From NCBI GenBank assembly GCA_026395405.1, contig JAPLYU010000001.1, forward strand, positions 580,982-644,981: a stretch of DNA of 64,000 nt, given 5' to 3'. This DNA is from Candidatus Saccharimonadota bacterium. GTDB lineage: Bacteria > Patescibacteriota > Saccharimonadia > Saccharimonadales > Saccharimonadaceae. A model generated the notes under the pieces. The model made no database searches. It was given only the letters and a program-made list of their open reading frames with translations, and was not told where the DNA came from. Position numbers and translations under genes: made by a program. Positions 31,945 through 40,023 of this stretch are shown here, piece after piece (position 1 is the stretch's first letter; every line of letters starts with the position of its first letter).

Positions 31945-33184
31945 CATTAGCCTCCTTTAATTTTGACGAATGTACAGTATATCGCGATAACTGGAACACC
32001 AAACCAAGCGCTGCTGCGATGAATAGCATACTGGTGCCCCCAAAACTAAGTAGTGGTAACGTAATTCCAGTTAAAGGGAAAATCCCAATCATCGACGCTA
32101 CATTTAGAATAACATGGGCTGCCAACCACCCAAAGACACCTGCAGCAATTAATTTTAATCTGATATCAATCAAGTGATCCATTACTTTTAGAATTCGTGA
32201 GAGCAATGCCGTAAACAACGCCAATATCACAAAAAGCCCTACGAAACCAAAGGTTTCACCCATAATTGCAAAGACGGAATCGTTAATTGCTTCTGGCAAA
32301 TATCCGGTTGCTTGGACACTGTTGCCTATCCCTACCCCAAACAAACCACCCGTTCCAATCGCAATCTTAGCATGCTCGATGTGGTAGCTGTTGGGGTCAC
32401 TAAGTGATGTATTATCACCATGAAAATATGTTAATATCCTGTCCATGCGATGTGGTGCGCTGACTATAAGTATTAGTCCGGCAACAGCAATAGTTAATAA
32501 AACAATCCCTCCAATCCGTTTATTAATGCCACCGATATATAACATCGAAGCTATGATACAAACCAGAGATATGCCCGTACCTAAATCTTTTTGGATAACG
32601 ATAATGAATAGCATCGATATTGCAGTGATAATAGCTAGGGGGATAAGGGTTTCCTGAACATTATTTACCTTCCCCTGACGAACTTTATTGCCTAAAAAAC
32701 CGGCAATAAATACAAGAATGCCAAATTTTAAAAGTTCCGATGGCTGAAGACTGCCAAGTGGACCCAAGTTAAACCATCGGGTTGCCCCTAAAGATTGCTG
32801 TGCAATCCCCAAATGTGCCCAACCAGCGATGGCCAACAGTACGCACACTCCCAGCGCAACTACCAATATTTTACTGGCGTTTTTTGTAACTGATTTGTAT
32901 GGCAAAAAGGCCATGGCGCCGAATGCCACCAATGCAATAACCAGACTTACGGCTTGTTTTAAAAAGAAATAAGCGTCGCCGTAATGACCCCCATAGGCAT
33001 TGTTCAGCACATTAGCGCGTTGCGGCCCGATAGCATACATAATAATCAGGCCCAACAACATCAATAAGCCCATATATAAAACAATCAAATAGTCCGGCCT
33101 ATGACGTCGCACCGAATTGATATCATTATACTGAGCCTCTTTCGAAAGAGAGTTTAGATAACCTTGACGTCGATTGGCTGACAC
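31871..33184 (-). CDS. ftsW: FtsW, SEDS peptidoglycan polymerase
   Basis: About 437 residues from GTG 33184, which is two bases after the mraY stop and has GGGAGG about 10 bases upstream; the longer frame to 33235 would overlap mraY. It is a SEDS-family polytopic protein with about ten helices that polymerises lipid II glycan strands with its PBP partner. Visible signatures are ARWFNLGPLGSLQPSELLKFG, LQKDLGTG, GVGIGNSVQATGYLPEAINDSVFAIMGETFGF and LTGITLPLLSFGGTSML. The C-terminal tail is long, Arg-rich and overlaps murG. Confidence 0.95.
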   Translation of the reverse strand: MSANRRQGYLNSLSKEAQYNDINSVRRHRPDYLIVLYMGLLMLLGLIIMYAIGPQRANVLNNAYGGHYGDAYFFLKQAVSLVIALVAFGAMAFLPYKSVTKNASKILVVALGVCVLLAIAGWAHLGIAQQSLGATRWFNLGPLGSLQPSELLKFGILVFIAGFLGNKVRQGKVNNVQETLIPLAIITAISMLFIIVIQKDLGTGISLVCIIASMLYIGGINKRIGGIVLLTIAVAGLILIVSAPHRMDRILTYFHGDNTSLSDPNSYHIEHAKIAIGTGGLFGVGIGNSVQATGYLPEAINDSVFAIMGETFGFVGLFVILALFTALLSRILKVMDHLIDIRLKLIAAGVFGWLAAHVILNVASMIGIFPLTGITLPLLSFGGTSMLFIAAALGLVFQLSRYTVHSSKLKEANDENFSGRRRLGRTRYSSRSGFTRN

Positions 33185-33185
33185 C

Positions 33186-34223
33186 TTAGATACTACCTCC
33201 CGCCATTGCCAAAAGAACCCCGATAAAAGCTGCAACTATTGCAATTATCCAGAAACGCATGGTGACTTTGGTCTCTGCCCAACCGGATGCTTCGAGGTGC
33301 TGATGTATGGGCGCTGATACAAATATCTTTTTATGGAATATCCTTTTACTGGCGATTTGAATTAGGCTTGAGCCGGCCTCGGCTACAAAAACTATTCCTA
33401 TTATTGGCAACAAAAACAATGTATTCGTTAGCATGGCCACTACACCTAGGGATGTTCCCAGGGCAAAACTACCGACATCCCCCATGAAAAATCGTGCCGG
33501 GTAAATATTAAACCACAAATAACTTAGTAGTGCGCCAACTACAGTAAAGCAAAAACCCGCCAAGAACAGTTGTGATTGCAAAATTGCAATAATACCAAAA
33601 GCAACGTAACTTATAGCAACCAAACCGCCAGCCAGTCCGTCTAGTCCGTCGCTTATATTAACAGCATTACTGGTCGCAACTACGGCAAATGCAAACAGTG
33701 GCACAATTAACCACCCCAGAGATAGGTCGCCAACGAAAGGTATATTTATTGAAACGAAACCAAGTTTTGCATAGAAAAACCAGCCTAACGCCAACCCAAT
33801 AGCAATTATCATCAAGAATTTTATACCAGAACGCAAGCCCGCAACACCGCTGCCTGAACCTCGAACATTAATAATGTCATCCAAAAGTCCAACGAACGCA
33901 CCACCGACAAGTGCTGCAATTGGCAGCCAGGTTTGCCCCCTATTCAAATTAAAAATTAGAGTTATAAGAACAATTGCCAGCACGAATACTATCCCAGCCA
34001 TTGTTGGAATGTTCCGTTTAAATTTATTTGCGTGAAGCTTATTGAAAACCTCAAGTTTTTCACCGGTTGTGCTGTTGGTGCGTTGCTTTTTCCAGAATTT
34101 ATACCTATAAGCCATTAGCGTATAAATTGGCGTAAATAACATTGCCACGATAAACGCCCCGACGCTTAATGAAAAAGTGCCGGTTAGTTCATGAGTTAAT
34201 TGTACTAGTGTATAGCTGTGCAT
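33186..34223 (-). CDS. mraY: MraY, phospho-MurNAc-pentapeptide translocase
   Basis: 345 residues with about ten membrane helices. It makes lipid I from UDP-MurNAc-pentapeptide and undecaprenyl phosphate. Motifs: RNIPTMAGIVF, GLLDDIINV (metal-binding Asp pair), TSNAVNISDGLDGLAGG, FMGDVGSFALG and the periplasm-proximal PIHQHLEASGWAETKV. The last is usually PIHHHFE, so the middle His is Gln here. It is placed between ftsI and ftsW with almost no spacing. Confidence 0.96.
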   Translation of the reverse strand: MHSYTLVQLTHELTGTFSLSVGAFIVAMLFTPIYTLMAYRYKFWKKQRTNSTTGEKLEVFNKLHANKFKRNIPTMAGIVFVLAIVLITLIFNLNRGQTWLPIAALVGGAFVGLLDDIINVRGSGSGVAGLRSGIKFLMIIAIGLALGWFFYAKLGFVSINIPFVGDLSLGWLIVPLFAFAVVATSNAVNISDGLDGLAGGLVAISYVAFGIIAILQSQLFLAGFCFTVVGALLSYLWFNIYPARFFMGDVGSFALGTSLGVVAMLTNTLFLLPIIGIVFVAEAGSSLIQIASKRIFHKKIFVSAPIHQHLEASGWAETKVTMRFWIIAIVAAFIGVLLAMAGGSI

Positions 34224-34226
34224 ATG

Positions 34227-35969
34227 TTACCCTTTCGGTTGTATGTTTAAATATCCTAGCATCCAGTTTGATATATCTGTAAAAATCGGCATTGCGTCAT
34301 AATTTCCTGCCAACATTTTGTGGTCACCTGATACCTGTACCATTATGACATACCTTGAGGTACTTTCGGTACCGCCATAACCCAAATACGTTCCAACGGT
34401 TTCGTCACTAGAATAAACGCCTTTACTATTAATCACCTGTGATGTGCCGGTTTTACCGCCGACATAGTAACCGGGTTTATCAACACCGGGGAAATTTGTT
34501 GTCCTGGCGATGTGAGTCATCTCCCTTACTTGATAAGCGGTTGCCAGTTTAATCGGATGGGTTGGGGTCTTAATCGGGTTTGGTACATAGTTACCATTAT
34601 TATCTACTTTGCCAGCTAGTACCGTGGGTTTGTAATAATTTCCACCATTTACTATTGAACAAAAAGCTGATGCAACTTGAACCATAGTCACATCCATGCC
34701 CTGTCCGAAGGCCATATTTGAATACCGAACCGCATTACCTTGTTCCTCCGTGGGAGGAATTATTACCCCCGCCCTTTCGCCCGACACCTCAACGCCAGTT
34801 AATTTACCTAGGTGAAATTTATTATGAAAATAATCGTACATCGTATCTCGAGCTTGTCTGGTTATAGCCGTCCCATTACCCAATCTCATCGCAACAGTTA
34901 CAAAACCAGTGTTAAGCGACCAATTCATAGCGTGCTGCAAAGTAATCGTACCCGTCTGCCCCAACGATGCGTTTGAAATAGTTACATCGTCAACTTGAAT
35001 ATGATCAGTGTTAACATATGTCGAATTTGCGTCAACCACCCCCTTATCGATGCCGGTTGCCATTGTCATGGTCTTCATATCCGAACCGGGTTCATAAGGC
35101 TGTGAAACAACGCCATTATTAAAGGCTGCGTTATTTTGCACCTCGTTTATTTTCGATGGGTCGTATGTTGGCAAATTTGCCATAGCTAGTATTTTGCCGG
35201 TTTGCGGATCTAGGATTATGGCACTGCCCCGGGTGGCCCCCGTCCGCTTTAGCCCGCTTTGCAGAGCCTGTTCAGTATATGACTGCACGCTTGGGTCTAT
35301 ACTTAAAACCTCGTTAACTCCGTCCTTAGCGGGTTTATTAATATTGTGATTTCCAATCGTTAACGGAATATCATTTACGTCAGTAACTGATTGCAGCAAG
35401 CCATTTTCGCCAGTAAGTTGTGTGTTCAATTTTCCCTCAACACCGTATTGGCCGATGCCCTCGTCGTTAACAAAACCCAGGATCTGAGCCGCCAGAGACC
35501 CCTCTGGGTAGACCCGCTGTGTTCCAGCTTGAAAGCCGATACCACTAAAATGTTTACTTTTTATCATATTCGCCTGAGCTAGCGAAATTTTTGTTGCCAA
35601 GATTTGATAGCGCGTATCTTTTCTGTTTAATAGGCCTTGGATATTTGACCGAGCACTACCACCCGCAACTTTTTCAATCGTTGAAATAATTTCGTTATCG
35701 TTTGTTGTTTCCGTGGGGTCAGCAAAAACGGTGTAAACATCCTGGTTCATTACTAGAGGAACCGGGGTTTGCCCGGAAATTGCATAAATACGTCCTCTTT
35801 TTGCCGGGATTGTCAGCCTTTTTACCTGTTCTTTGTTTGCAAGGTCGATATAATACCCATGCTGGATTACTTGCAAATAAAACAACCTTACGACGAATAT
35901 GGTCATAAGGCCGAATAATATTGCCGCTAAAACTTTTGACCGGCTACCTTTTTGCAATTCAAGTTTCAT
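34227..35969 (-). CDS. ftsI: FtsI-type class B penicillin-binding protein
   Basis: 580 residues. One N-terminal membrane helix (about 13-30) is followed by the pedestal domain (AKRGRIYAISG, QRVYPEGSLAAQILGFVN) and a transpeptidase domain. The active site is complete: Ser296-x-x-Lys299 (PGSDMK), Ser351-Leu-Asn353 and Lys506-Thr-Gly (GGKTGTS). It cross-links septal peptidoglycan together with FtsW. There is no C-terminal PASTA domain. It lies 3 bases after the FtsL-like gene and 3 bases before mraY in the dcw operon. Confidence 0.95.
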   Translation of the reverse strand: MKLELQKGSRSKVLAAILFGLMTIFVVRLFYLQVIQHGYYIDLANKEQVKRLTIPAKRGRIYAISGQTPVPLVMNQDVYTVFADPTETTNDNEIISTIEKVAGGSARSNIQGLLNRKDTRYQILATKISLAQANMIKSKHFSGIGFQAGTQRVYPEGSLAAQILGFVNDEGIGQYGVEGKLNTQLTGENGLLQSVTDVNDIPLTIGNHNINKPAKDGVNEVLSIDPSVQSYTEQALQSGLKRTGATRGSAIILDPQTGKILAMANLPTYDPSKINEVQNNAAFNNGVVSQPYEPGSDMKTMTMATGIDKGVVDANSTYVNTDHIQVDDVTISNASLGQTGTITLQHAMNWSLNTGFVTVAMRLGNGTAITRQARDTMYDYFHNKFHLGKLTGVEVSGERAGVIIPPTEEQGNAVRYSNMAFGQGMDVTMVQVASAFCSIVNGGNYYKPTVLAGKVDNNGNYVPNPIKTPTHPIKLATAYQVREMTHIARTTNFPGVDKPGYYVGGKTGTSQVINSKGVYSSDETVGTYLGYGGTESTSRYVIMVQVSGDHKMLAGNYDAMPIFTDISNWMLGYLNIQPKG

Positions 35970-35972
35970 GGT

Positions 35973-36326
35973 TTATTGTTGATTTGCGTATTGAGTAGAG
36001 GCTGGTGTTGTCATAGTTGAAGCAACACTACTATTCTTGACTGTTTCAAGCGCGGTTAGTCTTGCATTTTCAACTTGTAGGTCATTCTTTTGAGTATTTA
36101 GGGCAGCAATCTGGCTGTCTATTTGTTGAGTTTTATAATCATAGCTAGTGGCACGAGTGGCCTGAGTTAAATATACTAAACCAAGTACTGTAATCATCAG
36201 CGCAACAATCACTGTATGTGCGACAGGGCCAAGTTTAATATTTGAAACGTAAGCAACGGTATTTTGGTTCCGTGACCAATTTTGTTGACGACGATTGTTA
36301 AATGTTTGTGTATATTGATATGACAT
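35973..36326 (-). CDS. ftsL: FtsL-like small divisome membrane protein
   Basis: 117 residues. A 30-residue Gln/Asn/Arg-rich cytoplasmic start precedes one membrane helix (about 36-53, VAHTVIVALMITVLGLVYL), a coiled-coil of about 45 residues (TQQIDSQIAALNTQKNDLQVENARLTALE) and a Ser/Thr-rich end. This FtsL/FtsB layout, placed directly before ftsI and after rsmH, supports the call; sequence conservation in the family is always low. Confidence 0.75.
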   Translation of the reverse strand: MSYQYTQTFNNRRQQNWSRNQNTVAYVSNIKLGPVAHTVIVALMITVLGLVYLTQATRATSYDYKTQQIDSQIAALNTQKNDLQVENARLTALETVKNSSVASTMTTPASTQYANQQ

Positions 36327-36364
36327 TGTGGTGGATGTTTCTTTTTATTTTTATTTTGTTGGAC

Positions 36365-36396
36365 GCCCCGTCCGTAGACGGGGCTAATGCATTAGC
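36365..36396. other. Hairpin plus 14-base palindrome in the dcw operon
   Basis: GCCCCGTC (36365-36372), loop CGTA, GACGGGGC (36377-36384), immediately joined to the perfect palindrome GCTAATGCATTAGC (36383-36396). It lies between rsmH and ftsL. On the minus strand no T-run follows, so it could be a processing or attenuation site rather than a simple terminator. Confidence 0.45.
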
Positions 36397-36461
36397 TACT
36401 TTACGTGGACAGTAACTACTTGAGCTATGTCCGAATATTGTACCGGGATGTGAACTGGCAT
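36396..36461 (-). CDS. Possible 21-residue peptide in the rsmH-ftsL gap
   Basis: ATG 36461 to TAG 36396 encodes MPVHIPVQYSDIAQVVTVHVK. AAAGGG lies about 9 bases upstream. Its stop overlaps the palindrome beside the hairpin at 36365-36384. It could be a leader peptide or chance; no homologue is known to me. Confidence 0.3.
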   Translation of the reverse strand: MPVHIPVQYSDIAQVVTVHVK

Positions 36462-36490
36462 GGTGTTTTGCCCTTTCTTTTTGTTTTTGT

Positions 36491-37390
36491 TTATTTTTTC
36501 ACTGCGACTCGCAGTTTACTGCTGCGTGCGCGCGGGTTGTGAACATCGTTTTGACTCCCCAGGACTGGCCTTTTGGTTAATGGGAAAAGTTCGGCCTCGT
36601 AACCTGCGTCAAATTGCTCTTTGAAAAAGTTTTTGACTAACCTGTCCTCTAGGCTGTGAAAGCTGATGATGCCGACTCGCCCGCCTGGTTTTAACAGATC
36701 GGGCAAGTGTGGCAACAGGTCTTCGATTTGCCGTAGCTCTTCGTTAACCGCAATCCGGAGTGCTTGAAAGGTGCGAGTGGCTGGATGGATTTTTTTCCAT
36801 TTTCCACGATACGTTTTCTTGATCAGTTCGGCGAGTTCATTCGTTTTCGACAGTGGTCTGTTCGCGACAATCGCCGTAGCAATCGTCCTCGAGAATCCGG
36901 CCGGCTCTTCACCATACTCGGATATGATACGCGCCAGTTCCGCCGCCGAGGCAGTGTTGACTAGCATTTCTGCCGTCCTTACCTGACGCCGGTCCATCCG
37001 CATATCTAGCGGGCCACTATTTGTAAACGAAAACCCTCGGTCTGTCTGATCGAGCTGTGGTGACGACACCCCCAGGTCAACCAGTATCATGTCAAATTTC
37101 CGACCTTCATCTGTTAGTTGCCTCGCGGCAGAAACAAAATCTTTGTGCAGAAGCCTAGTCCCCCTGTTCGATAATGGCTCTAGGCATTTTATTGCGCTAT
37201 CGTCACGATCAACCAAGACGGACTCGGCAAAATTCCCGGTAATATCCAGAATTCGATTAGCATGCCCACCGTATCCGGCCGTCAGGTCAAGATAACTCTC
37301 GCCCTTCTTAGGATCCAGCAGTTCAAGCGTCGATTCTAGCAAAACCGGAACATGTAGCAAGTTTTGTGGTGGATGTTCTTTTATACTCAT
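36491..37390 (-). CDS. rsmH: 16S rRNA m4C1402 methyltransferase RsmH (MraW)
   Basis: 299 residues. It methylates N4 of C1402 in 16S rRNA using SAM. Motifs: HVPVLLESTLELL, YLDLTAGYGGHANRIL, LVDRDDSAIKCL, DMILVDLGVSSPQLDQTDRGFSF, GPLDMRMDR, and the C-terminal RTFQALRIAVNEEL, GRVGIISFHSLEDRLVKNFF. Length is normal. An upstream 64-codon frame ends with ATGA overlap at this start. It is the second recognised gene of the dcw cluster. Confidence 0.96.
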   Translation of the reverse strand: MSIKEHPPQNLLHVPVLLESTLELLDPKKGESYLDLTAGYGGHANRILDITGNFAESVLVDRDDSAIKCLEPLSNRGTRLLHKDFVSAARQLTDEGRKFDMILVDLGVSSPQLDQTDRGFSFTNSGPLDMRMDRRQVRTAEMLVNTASAAELARIISEYGEEPAGFSRTIATAIVANRPLSKTNELAELIKKTYRGKWKKIHPATRTFQALRIAVNEELRQIEDLLPHLPDLLKPGGRVGIISFHSLEDRLVKNFFKEQFDAGYEAELFPLTKRPVLGSQNDVHNPRARSSKLRVAVKK

Positions 37391-37581
37391 TCGTCCTTTA
37401 TTTTAACATAGAGGGCGTCGAGATCACCTAACTGGTAGCTATGGCTGTTTGTTTTTGTATCTGTTTGTTTTTGTATAAGTAACCGAACAATGTATGGTTG
37501 CAAAAGCAAATCATAATCTATTATTCGGTTGAGAGACTTATGTGTGAGGTGGAGTTTTTTGGGAGGTGTGTTTTTTTGCAC
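37387..37581 (-). CDS. Possible 64-residue protein between mraZ and rsmH
   Basis: GTG 37581 to a TGA that overlaps the rsmH start as ATGA. The product would be basic and without membrane segments (opens MQKNTPPKKLHLTHKS). The overlap and its position inside a tight operon favour it; the weak start and lack of a known family count against it. If it is not real, 37391-37699 is a 309-base non-coding stretch with no other feature seen. Confidence 0.3.
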   Translation of the reverse strand: MQKNTPPKKLHLTHKSLNRIIDYDLLLQPYIVRLLIQKQTDTKTNSHSYQLGDLDALYVKIKDE

Positions 37582-37699
37582 AAAGAGCGCGGAGTTTTTA
37601 ATGTGGTTCCGAAGTCCACTGCCTAACTACCAGATAGTTGATCTCGAGAGTTTTCTTGTTTTACTTAAATCAAATTGTTAAGGGGCTATTACTGATAAC

Positions 37700-38071
37700 C
37701 TAAATGTCCGCATCGGGGGTCATAAGGCGCCAATAGGCTCCAACCCTGATTGCAACCAGCTCTCTGTCAATCCCGGCATAATCCAGCAAATGCTGCTCGA
37801 TTGTCACCCGACCCTGTTTCTGGTCGAGTTCTGCCTCGGTCTTGCCACGCCTGAACCGTACTGTCAGGTCAGCTATTCTCTCATCGAAAATGCTGCCCCC
37901 TAGGGACGGCTCGACCTCTTTATCCCAAACTTGTTTAGGATACAGATGCAAGTACTGGCCAAAGCCGCGTGATAGCACCACACCGCTGGCAAATTCATTT
38001 CGAAGTTCTGTCGGTATGGTTAACCGTCGCTTGTCATCAAGCTTTCTTTCGAAATAATCTATGCCTGCCAT
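37700..38071 (-). CDS. mraZ: MraZ, transcriptional regulator of the dcw cluster
   Basis: 123 residues with two AbrB-like half-domains. The first has the D-x-K-R-R-L-T-I-P motif (KLDDKRRLTIPTELRN), and the second has QGRVTIEQHLLDYAG. MraZ binds GTGGG-type repeats in its own promoter and acts on dcw transcription. It opens the cluster here, with candidate operator repeats upstream at 38147-38182. Confidence 0.93.
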   Translation of the reverse strand: MAGIDYFERKLDDKRRLTIPTELRNEFASGVVLSRGFGQYLHLYPKQVWDKEVEPSLGGSIFDERIADLTVRFRRGKTEAELDQKQGRVTIEQHLLDYAGIDRELVAIRVGAYWRLMTPDADI

Positions 38072-38146
38072 GTTTTTGCTCTTCTTCGGCTCCGCTTAGG
38101 TTATTTTTTAATGTTTAGTGGTGTTTGTTTGTTTTGATGGGTCTTA

Positions 38147-38182
38147 CCCACTTATTTCCACTAAATTAACTATACTACCCAC
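38147..38182 (-). promoter_or_regulatory. Candidate MraZ boxes and mraZ promoter
   Basis: On the minus strand GTGGG (38182-38178), GTGGA (38161-38157) and GTGGG (38151-38147) are spaced 21 and 10 bases apart, helically in phase. TATAGT lies between the first two. This matches the known pattern of repeated TGGG/GTGG boxes near mraZ start sites. Confidence 0.5.
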
Positions 38183-38233
38183 CATTATTCACTACAACCC
38201 CTATTTATAGGTATTTTTTATGAGAGCGAAAAG

Positions 38234-38255
38234 TTATTCACAGTTTTGTGGATAA
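38234..38255. promoter_or_regulatory. Inverted pair of DnaA-box-like sequences
   Basis: TTATTCACA (38234-38242) and, on the other strand, TTATCCACA (38255-38247, a perfect consensus) are separated by 4 bases. They lie upstream of mraZ and downstream of the HAD gene. DnaA regulation of the dcw cluster is possible; no evidence beyond the motifs. Confidence 0.4.
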
Positions 38256-38298
38256 ATGCTTATGTTAACAGATACGAGACAAAAATAGCCTTCGGAAT

Positions 38299-38994
38299 CT
38301 ATCGTTCAGATTCGTATGTAATTATTTCATCAATATGCACAACTTGTTTTACGCCCATCGGCAACGGGTCTGGTTGTTTAGGCCCATATCCTGAAGACGA
38401 GACTGATACGTAATATCCCCTCGCCTCTTTGGGTAAGTTTTTGAATGCAGATATTTTGTCGTCAATTAGTACAACTTCATTCGATGTTTTTGCTACATTA
38501 TCAGCGAAAAACTTCTTCGGAATTTGAAATTTACCACTGATAGGGCTTAGCCATTCTTGGATATATTCACTTTTTTTAGTACTCCTGACTATTGCGGTTG
38601 GAACGTTTCCAATACCAGAACTGCTGATTTTGATAGTTTGCCACCGCTTGTCGCCAAAACTCATTATGCAAAAATTTCGGTTAGTTTTTCTTAAAAAATT
38701 TATAAAATTTATCGCACCTGGTTCTAATAGATTATCGGGTTCAAGCCTGGCGCGTTCATAGTACAGTTTTTCGATGTCATCTAGATTAACAGATGGATAA
38801 TGGTTAGTAATTTGTTCGAGAGCGCTGAACGTTAATCCATTTGACTCAACCTCCTCGCGCATTGATTTAAAAATTTGTCGATCGACAATCCCTAAATCGT
38901 GTACTACCTCTTTTAAAATATCAAAACTGCCTTCTATATTACCAAGGCATCTATCGAAATCAACTACAAAAAAGGTGTCGATCTGTTTTGTCAT
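38299..38994 (-). CDS. HAD-superfamily hydrolase
   Basis: 231 residues. Motif I is VVDFDRCLG near the N-terminus (nucleophile Asp plus Asp+2), motif II is CIMSFGD, a conserved Lys lies in IPKKFF, and motif IV is VVLIDDKISAF. A helical cap of about 80 residues lies between I and II. HAD enzymes remove phosphate from small molecules; the substrate is unknown. Its start overlaps the yvcK stop by 4 bases (ATGA), suggesting a joint role or at least co-translation. Confidence 0.7.
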   Translation of the reverse strand: MTKQIDTFFVVDFDRCLGNIEGSFDILKEVVHDLGIVDRQIFKSMREEVESNGLTFSALEQITNHYPSVNLDDIEKLYYERARLEPDNLLEPGAINFINFLRKTNRNFCIMSFGDKRWQTIKISSSGIGNVPTAIVRSTKKSEYIQEWLSPISGKFQIPKKFFADNVAKTSNEVVLIDDKISAFKNLPKEARGYYVSVSSSGYGPKQPDPLPMGVKQVVHIDEIITYESER

Positions 38995-40022
38995 GAATTA
39001 TTATCAGTCTTTTTTAGTTCGAATAAGTTTATTAGCGCATTAGCTACAGCGCTGGCATCATGACGAATTAACGATCTTTCGGTTGTAAGTGTGTCATTTT
39101 TGTTTTTTGAAGCCATATCCCCCAGGAAGTTTCCAGGAATTGCTTTGTATTTAGCCTTTTTTAACGCTTTTTTATCAATTTTTACTAAATAAGCGCTTTC
39201 AGCTTCATACCTTTTGGCAACCTCTTTAACCGGCTTTTGTTCATTATACAAAACAAAGTCCAAGAAGGGTTCCCCGACAAACCTTTCTATCTCGCCGGCA
39301 TGGTCGCTGACGGTAAACCCTTCGGTCTGACCTTGTTTAGTCACCAAATTTGAAACATATATGCACATCGCTTTGGTTTTTTTCAAAGCCTCGGCAATAC
39401 CATCAATCACTAATAGCGGCCCGAGCGAAGAATACAAATCACCAGGGGCAATTACTACCATATCAGCTTGTTCAATAGCAGTCAGCGCAATCGGATTTGC
39501 AGTTGCCGTAGGTATTAATGACAAGACAGCCTTTCTGGGGTCGTATTTGAAATAATCGGCATCAATTACGCGTTCTCCGTGCATAATGACGCTCGCCTGC
39601 GGCCATTCCATCTTAAGCCGAACATCGTCAAGGGTCGCCGGTATTACCACCCCGTTAACGCGAAGTATTTCAGAGGCAGTTTTGATGGCTTCGCTAAAAC
39701 TGCCGGTCATTTTTTCAAGAGCAGTTAGAAAAATATTCCCGAACGGATGGCCACAAAAAGTGCCTTCTTCAAAGCGATAATTAAAAAGTCCCCGTATTTT
39801 CGGAGAATCACTTAGTGCTACTAAACATTGTCGTATATCACCAGATGGTAGCGTTCCAAGTTCGTCTCGCAGGATGCCGGTACTTCCGCCGTCGTCCACC
39901 ATATTTACAATGGCAGCGAGTTGTTTTGTGTGGGTTTTTAAAGCTGAAAGTAAAGTAAAGCTCCCCGTTCCCCCACCGACAACAGCAATTTTTATATCAT
40001 TTTTTTCAAATGGCTCGTTCAT
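38991..40022 (-). CDS. yvcK: YvcK/CofD-like protein (gluconeogenesis factor family)
   Basis: 343 residues. AVVGGGTGSFTLLSALK and MVDDGGSTGILRDELGTLPSGDIRQCLVALS are the YvcK/CofD nucleotide-binding signatures. FCGHPFGNIFLTALEKMTGS, VIAPGDLYSSLGPLL and MCIYVSNLVTKQGQTEGF follow. In B. subtilis YvcK binds UDP-sugars and affects cell shape and peptidoglycan synthesis on gluconeogenic carbon, which fits its location beside the dcw cluster. It shares an ATGA overlap with the HAD gene. Confidence 0.9.
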   Translation of the reverse strand: MNEPFEKNDIKIAVVGGGTGSFTLLSALKTHTKQLAAIVNMVDDGGSTGILRDELGTLPSGDIRQCLVALSDSPKIRGLFNYRFEEGTFCGHPFGNIFLTALEKMTGSFSEAIKTASEILRVNGVVIPATLDDVRLKMEWPQASVIMHGERVIDADYFKYDPRKAVLSLIPTATANPIALTAIEQADMVVIAPGDLYSSLGPLLVIDGIAEALKKTKAMCIYVSNLVTKQGQTEGFTVSDHAGEIERFVGEPFLDFVLYNEQKPVKEVAKRYEAESAYLVKIDKKALKKAKYKAIPGNFLGDMASKNKNDTLTTERSLIRHDASAVANALINLFELKKTDNNS

Positions 40023-40023
40023 A

